A stretch of DNA of 64,000 nt from Eucalyptus grandis (taxonomy: Eukaryota; Streptophyta; Magnoliopsida; Myrtales; Myrtaceae), in assembly GCF_016545825.1 (NCBI RefSeq), contig NC_052615.1, positions 25,913,088 to 25,977,087 on the forward strand, read 5' to 3'. The stretch's first letter is position 1. The number at the start of each line of letters is the position of its first letter. A model generated the notes under the pieces. It was not told where the DNA came from. It did not search any database and was given only the letters and a program-made list of their open reading frames with translations. The translations under genes and the position numbers were made by a program. This document shows positions 57,932 to 64,000 of the stretch, piece by piece.

Positions 57932-58857
57932 GGGCGCGTTTGGTTGTGTTTATTTAAAAATTGTTCCAGGGAATGAAATAGAAAAAAAATATTTCTGTTC
58001 CGGGAACAATTTTGAACAAAAATACGCGTTTGGTAAACTTGTTCCGGGAATAAAAAATAAACAGAAACATGTTTGGTAAATTTGGATAATTTTTTTATTT
58101 CTTTTATTTTTTCTATTTTTTTCTTTTTTTTCCCTTTTTTTTTTTTTTTTCTTTTTCATTTTTTTTTTCTTCTTTTGGCCGGTCGCCGGCCAAGGCCTTG
58201 GCCGGCGACCGGCCGGCGAGGGCCGAGCTCGCCCAGCCGGGCGGGCGGCGCGGCCTCGCCGGCCACCGCCCGGGCGAGGCGCGGCCTCGCCGGCCATCGC
58301 CGAGCGAGGCCGAGGCTCGCCGGCCGCCGGGCGAGCTCGGCCTCGCCGGCTCGGCGAGCTCGAGGCCGGATCTCGGGTGAGATCGAGCTCGCCTGGCCGG
58401 GCGCGAGGTCGGCCTCGCCTTGATCCGGCGAGGCGCGGCCTCGCTGGCCACCGCCCGGCGAGGCCGAGGCTCGCCGGCCGCCGGGCAAGGTCGGCCTCGC
58501 CGGATCTCGGGGCGAGATCGAGCTCGCCGGGCCGACCTCGCCCGGCTACGGCGAGCCTCGCCGTGGTGGGCGAGGCCGCCGGCCCTCGTCGGCCGGTCGC
58601 CGGCCATGGCCGAGGCCGGCGACCGGCCAAAAGAAAGAAGAACAAAAATAAGAGAAAAAAAGAAAAAAAAAAGTTTCGATTTGTGTTCCGTAAACAAGAA
58701 ACACAAAATTTGTGTTTCTTGTTTCTTTTTTTTTTGTTCCTGGGAACAAAAAAAAAGGAAACAAAACGCACTCCAAACGCGTTGCTTTCTTTTTGTTCCT
58801 GAACAAAAAACAGAAAAAGTGTTTAAAAACACAAAAGAAATACAAACAAACGGGGCC
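57932..58857. mobile_element. GC-cored PIF/Harbinger-like MITE, copy 2
   Basis: Flanked by TTA on both sides (57929-57931 and 58858-58860), with ends GGGCGCGTTTGG and, reversed, GGCCCCGTTTGT. Nested inverted repeats follow. The outer arms have GTTCCGGGAA-type motifs. Next come a T-rich arm (58085-58175) and an A-rich arm (58628-58675). Innermost, GGCCGGTCGCCGGCCAAGGC (58179 on) opposes GGCCGAGGCCGGCGACCGGC (to 58627). The core of about 440 bases is extremely GC-rich, made of CGAGG/GCCGG words. It has the same plan as 29567-30254 and no transposase. All open frames across it are compositional. Confidence 0.75.
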
Positions 58858-58860
58858 TTA

Positions 58861-59926
58861 CAGATCAATTTGGTTTTTGTAAATTTTTTACAATCCGGTC
58901 GACTTGCTAACCAGTAACTTGAATTTGCGAATTTACATCATAAATTTCTTTAAACGTGGACTGAGGTCAAAGAATGTCAAGCGAATTTATGGAAATTGAA
59001 GTAATGGCAATCAATAGGTAGAAGCATATAAAACAAATTAATGCTACGAAGAGCATTTTGTTTAATTAAAATACACACAAAATCCAACACTTTCCTTGCA
59101 ACCTCAAGATTACCACCAAACAAATACCAACCTCGGCAGTTCAACTGCAATAGCTCTGCAACTGATAATATCATTTAGTTAACCCGGACGCAGTAGAGAT
59201 GTACGTCCTCCACATACACGAAAAGTCTCGACTTGCTGGCCTCGGTTGCGCTCCAGTCATCTGGAGCACGGCAAATTCTGCTGGCGCCTCAATCCAACGG
59301 GTCGACGTTGACAGGTTTTAAATCGGACAGCTGACGACTGACAAAGCAAAAGGAAGATTTCCCGTGCACATGTTCACGGTACTATTAAACCAGCCCAGCT
59401 ATTAGCAGCTTTCTTAGGGTATCCCATGATAACGGCTTGGCTTTTTTTAGGAGATCATCGGGACCTGCCCAGTGTGAACATGAAGAGAACAGAAACGAAG
59501 AAGAAGAGAACAGAGACGAAGGAATAGAGAAGAAAGAACAGAGATGAGAGAAAAATATGAAGTTTCTGTATTCAACCAGGATCGAAGAAAATTCTCGTCT
59601 GAGAGCATTACATCTCGTTTTCTCTTCAACTCTATTTGTATTACAAGTTAAAACTAAGAACAAACAGACGAACAACAGACTAACAGAAACACCAACAGAA
59701 ATTATTCAGTTACAACTCAAAACTGAATATTGATTCTGCAATGAACACGTGCTGGTGCGCAGATCCCATCATTGACTTTATTCCATTTGTCTTTGTTCAC
59801 AACAGCAGAACCAAGCTTATTGTCTTCAATTCTGACTCAACTCAGCAGGCTGCCTTACTTTATTTCCTCTGTTTTCATCAGAACCAAATTCTCCAATAGC
59901 AGCAGCATGTGCGTTCATTATATATC
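58861..59926. other. Region downstream of the ankyrin gene
   Basis: The part nearest 59926 should hold the 3' untranslated region and poly(A) site of the ankyrin gene. I cannot place the cleavage site. Nothing else is recognised. Confidence 0.45.
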
Positions 59927-62900
59927 CTATAACCAGAGCAATGCCAGACGACCGTCGGGGTCCCAGAAAACACCTGTGAGGTAATGAATCCCGAGACATG
60001 CACATATAACCCAAGGAACGATTGCGAGCCCAATGGTTCTGGTCAACACTACAAACGTACCAGACGCAAAAGCTAGCACCATCCCCAACATCGCAATGTA
60101 AATGCAACCCGCGGCTCTGATGGTGAAACCTGCCTTTGCACGAACGCTTAACACAGAACTATCATATTGTAAGAACAATGCCATGGTGGAGAAAGTGAAC
60201 GCCATAGTGTTGGTTATCACAAAGGTTTTGAAAGCTACCCTGCCAGCAAGAGTCGCCATTCCTTGGTTGGGTCCGTCATTGCTATAACCTCCTGGCATCG
60301 TGAAGGCTGCGGCAAAGGTCGCTGTAGCTATGAACGCTGCCATTAGTAGTTCAAGCTCAATAATTCTTTTCAATGACGAATCGCTTCTTGTGGTTGTAGA
60401 CGCAGCTGGTTGATCCTCAAGAAATTGCTTGTCTAGCCTCTTTTTAATATCTTTCACAGCCCACTGTTGAATAGACGGGATTCCACTAGGTCCTTTCAAT
60501 GCACGAATAGCTCGATGTCTTGAGAAAGTCATCTGAAAAATATACAGAAAGAATCAATTAACCCGTGGTTTTCCTGGCAAAATACTTCAAGACCCTCACT
60601 TTATTCGCTCAAAATCCATCTGGCCAAGTCCTAAATTATTATTTTTCAATCAATTCATCTCCTTTAGATGAGGTAGCTGGTAAATGAAACCAGCAAATAG
60701 AGTTTTTCTGGAGTAAACAATTACATCTTGGGCTATGCCATAGCTAAATGAAATTATCTAGGAATTGTTTGAAGCCCTTTTCTCAAATTGGGCAGAGTGC
60801 AGGTTGTCTCTTTTATCTCAAAACTTATTTGAAGGGAGGCAGAAATAAAACAGAAGGATTTTGGCTGACATTGTACAAATCATTCTGCTTCTCTTATATG
60901 AATGGGGCAGAATAGTTGTTTTTGGATTGAGGTCCTCTCAAGTTCCGGCTCACTATACAAGATAGTGGTTGACATCTCGGCACAAGGGCCATTAAACAGG
61001 CCGGATTTATTCTCCATTTTTCTTTTATTTCTTTTTCCCCCTTTACCTTATCCCCTACATAAGAAGCTCCCAATCCTTAGAGTTTTGCATTGGTTTCAAG
61101 ATAAACAGGTCCCACATTCTGCATAATTTTTAATAAAACAAAATATTAGACCTTAAAATTGCTTTATACTATTTTCATTGTAAGCAATCTGTTGACTATC
61201 GATACCATATAAATGTTTTTTTTTATTAGTTTGTTTGTTTGCACGTGAAATGAGTATCAATTGAGCCGCAGTTTCTTAACGATATTGAAGAAATTACTTT
61301 GCGAGTGAACAAATTGGGCTCTTGTAGTGTGCAAGCAAGCATACCTTATCCTGAGCATATATAATGTCAAGAGCGATCAAACCATTTTTATTTGTGGCAA
61401 AGCGGTCCACCCTCTTGTCTATGGCAATTATCCGCGTGCTTTTGTATTCTCTAAGATGCACAGACAAATGCAAAGCCGTGTTTCCATCAATGTCTTTTTC
61501 GTTGATAAGATCCTCCCGGTTTGGCATCCCTAATATGTACTTGACTACCTTTACCTTTCCTCCGATAACAGCTGCATGAAGAGCTGTTTGCCTTTTAAAG
61601 TTTATTATGTCCCAAGCATCAGGATAGGATGTAACAAGCTTGTCAATGACATTGATGTGGACTTGAAACGCTGCAATGTGAAGAGCTGAATCCCCTCTTT
61701 GTCTAACTCATATGCAACGGAAGTATCATGTTGCAAGAGCAGTTGAACTGCATCAACTTTGCCAAAGTGAGAGACATAATGAAGAGGAGTCCACCCTCTA
61801 TTATTGTCCTTTTCTCTGATCAGTTCTGGTCTCTTCTCCAAGATTTTCTTGCAACCTTTGCAAATACAATAGGAATATGTCATGATTTAGATCGGTTTTA
61901 GCATTTTGACATTGATATCTTAACATTGCATTTCATCCCATTTAGCTTTCCCCTCCTTTTTCTCTGTACTAGGGAGGAATATGTCATGGTTATTATGAAG
62001 TTTCTCTATTGATCTTGTGTAACACATGTAGAATCTAACTACCTTGAATCTAGCATAATGCAGGAATTCCTAAAGTTTTTCATTTTGATAAGTGAATTTG
62101 TCAGAAATTCGTGAAGTTGACTGAGAAGAAACTTCTTTTCTATTCAGCAAGGCATCTGCTCTGTCTAAGGCTAGAATAAAAGACTAGGGTTTTCTACTCT
62201 GATGCCAATCATTTTACAGGAATATCGTGTCCAGCTAATTTTATAAAAAAATTAATCTAAATGAGGGCTTAGCACCTTCTACATTTTCCAATGGTAAAGT
62301 CATTTTACCCCCCTTTTTCCAAGTCATCATTATTTTTCCCTCGGGGGTTAAAAAAGTTTTGCATCGATTTTTTGGAAATATATTGCAATGTGCCCTATCA
62401 TCAATTGTAAACTGAAAAGCAAGTAATCATAAGGAGAAAATGACGAAAAAAAGAGGAATACCAAAAAAAAAAAAAAAAAAAAAAACTGGATGAGAGAGGA
62501 AAGGGAAGACGTTGGGGTATGATGGTGATGGTGGTTGCTACCACTGCCACCACAGGAGACAGGAGGGTTTGATGATGGTGGTGCCAGGAGAACAAGATCC
62601 AGAAAAATGTGAAGAAAGAAATTAAGTACAAGCGAAATATGCACTCCGTGTCACAGTGTTTTTAATCATAACGTCCTGTATGTGGCCGGTCAAATGTGCT
62701 GTCCTTTTTGTTTTTAATCTTTTCTTTCCCAGCGGGGGTCACTCTCCTTCTACCTCTTTATCTTTCCAAGCCTCTAGTGTCCCTCTCTATTCCCTCTTTT
62801 CCATTTTTGGCTTCCGACACGCCATTGGAGCAAGTATTGACTCTAGAAGGAGCATTGATGGAAGAGAGATTGGGCCAAAGGTTCCAGAACTTTGATGAGA

Positions 62901-64000
62901 AGTCGAGGTAGAGAAGGCGTTGCACTCTAGCTGGCAAAGGAATTCACGGAAGCAAAGGAAAAAGGGCCACCAAACAACATTTATCATTTGCTAGTTCCTA
63001 TAATCAGATAACTGAGGAATCAGCCGCTGAAGCAGCTCGCAAACGCAGAGTTGAACGACCATGAGGCAGATCGAACTTGCAGGACGCTGACTTACCGTCC
63101 TCAAACAACACGATGTCTACAATTTGATCACCGGTCGTCCCCTCACTGGATCTTGGCTCTAGGACTCCTCTCTCATCCTCTCCGATTGGCTCTCCATCGA
63201 AAGTCACTTCCTATTGTTCCCTCTAACTGGCAAGAGCGTCATCGAGTTCAACCCTGAATCCGCGGGCATCCTGGGGTTCCCAGCGGCTTGGCTTGGGGGC
63301 CAGCCGTGTTGTCCTCAGTGACGTCGCGCCGACGTCGGTGAGAGAAAATTGGGAGAGAAAACAAAACATGAGACCCGAAAGGCATGTCTGAAGAAGAAAA
63401 AAATGGAAAAAAGGAATAGAGAGGGACACTGTAGGTGGTAAGACGCTAAAGGCCGAAAAGATACGAAGAAGGAAAGCGGGACCTACGGGGAAAGAAAAAG
63501 AGGGACTCCGCATTTGACCATATAAAAAATTAAACTAAGGAGAGTAATGCTAAAAGGTGAGTCACATCGGGGACGATATGATGAAAACACTATAATATTT
63601 TTACTATTATATTTACAAAGTACTAGTCTAGAAGGGGGGCATCGCTGCTACCACCAGCATTCTCGCCCAAGGGAAGTCTCGCGCTAGGGAGAGAACTTCG
63701 GTTACTTCGGTTATCATTTGTTCAAGTGGGTTTAGAATCTTGTGACTGGTAGTTCGAAGTGCACTGCAGCATGCAGAGCTGTCAGTCCCTCAGGGCCCTT
63801 ATGAGAGGCTGGCGACGAGGAAGCACATAAAATTAGCTCATTGATATCTGAAAATCTTTGATGTATTGCGAGATAAAGCGGGGACTCATCAGCAGCATTA
63901 ATAATATCACATAGGTGAGGATCTTCTTCAATAAGTAATTCCACGAACTCCTTGCAACGTCCTCTTATTGCAGAGTGCAACAAGGTATCCTCATCTGAAT
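59927..64000 (-). CDS. Ankyrin-repeat/PGG-domain membrane protein (ACD6/ITN1-like), partial gene
   Basis: Three visible exons: 63747 to beyond 64000, 61345-61855 and 59927-60532. Exon 1 reads DEDTLLHSAIRGRCKEFVEL and GLTALHAAVHFEL. Exon 2 reads KKILEKRPELIREKDNN, TPLHYVSHFGKVDAVQLLLQ and GNTALHLSVH. These are ankyrin repeats for protein-protein contact. Exon 3 is the PGG domain with four hydrophobic segments: ELLMAAFIATATFAAAFTMP with GGY, TFVITNTMAFTFSTMALFL, AMLGMVLAFASGTFVVL and IGLAIVPWVICACLGI. The stop is TAG at 59927-59929. Splicing is canonical between exons 2 and 3, phase 0. Two defects are visible: a one-base deletion near 61695 and a donor after exon 1 that lacks one G (CCAGTCAC). 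Plant relatives are membrane proteins in defence or salt response (family knowledge). The gene is either decaying or affected by sequence errors. Confidence 0.82.
60533..61344 (-). other. Intron 2 of the ankyrin gene
   Basis: The minus strand starts GTATGC (61344 down) and ends TTTTTCAG at 60533. It joins AAG (Lys, exon 2) to ATG (Met, exon 3) in phase 0. No element is recognised inside. Confidence 0.8.
61856..63746 (-). other. Intron 1 of the ankyrin gene
   Basis: The acceptor on the minus strand is TTTGCAAAG at 61864-61856. The donor near 63746 reads CCAGTCAC, one G short of CAG|GT. The intron is about 1.9 kb and holds an A-run (62460-62484) and no recognised gene. Several short open frames between 62348 and 63513 have no support. 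Confidence 0.65.

Noticed and set aside
58073..58917. Long Arg/Ala/Gly-rich open frames on both strands
   Set aside because: They arise from the low-complexity GC-rich core and T/A-rich arms of the small transposon, with no domain and no conserved start.
62348..63513. Short frames in the ankyrin gene intron
   Set aside because: Low-complexity (poly-A, poly-His-like and poly-Phe runs) and no family similarity.

Overview
The window looks like repeat-rich intergenic DNA of a flowering plant. The evidence is plant-type Ty1/Copia elements primed by initiator Met-tRNA, a Ty3/Gypsy element, an L1-type LINE, small DNA transposons and one intron-containing ankyrin/PGG-domain gene. No prokaryotic signal is present. 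A woody eudicot is my guess from overall feel; the species cannot be fixed from sequence alone. A run of exactly 100 N at 40029-40128 is a scaffold gap.

Left block (1-26914) is a nest of transposons. The outermost layer is a minus-strand Ty3/Gypsy element with 3 kb LTRs (17357-26914 visible). A plus-strand Copia element (B, 3113-17356) sits in its left LTR, and copy-site sequence CCATC supports this. B's integrase region is split by a 5'-truncated LINE (6128-11192) with a 12-bp target duplication. B's 5' LTR is itself interrupted by another Copia element (A), whose 3' half fills 1-3112. A hAT-like non-autonomous element (20845-21684) interrupts the Gypsy reverse transcriptase.

Middle block (26915-45711) holds AT-rich sequence and two small DNA-transposon candidates (27393-28022, 29567-30254). 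It also holds an internally deleted minus-strand Copia element C (30538-37845), an ankyrin-repeat pseudogene (38739-39290), the gap, a solo Copia LTR (41444-42449, TSD CCGTG) and a probable SINE (43294-43533).

Right block (45712-64000) has a complete minus-strand Copia element D (45717-54992, TSD TTTAG) and a second solo LTR (56271-57202, TSD GAATC). A GC-cored PIF/Harbinger-like element follows (57932-58857, TSD TTA). The only likely host gene is an ankyrin-repeat/PGG membrane protein on the minus strand (59927 to beyond 64000), with three visible exons.

The Copia elements A-D belong to one superfamily branch. Each has gag-pol, then a long extra ORF (ORF3) between pol and the 3' LTR, and A, B and D have a second purine tract several hundred bases before the LTR. 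These traits fit the Sirevirus lineage. All coding regions of the elements carry stops or frameshifts, so none looks autonomous. No new defence, CRISPR or metabolic system is present. The most interesting items are the nesting history, the conserved ORF3, the GC-cored small transposons and the ankyrin gene with its broken paralogue.
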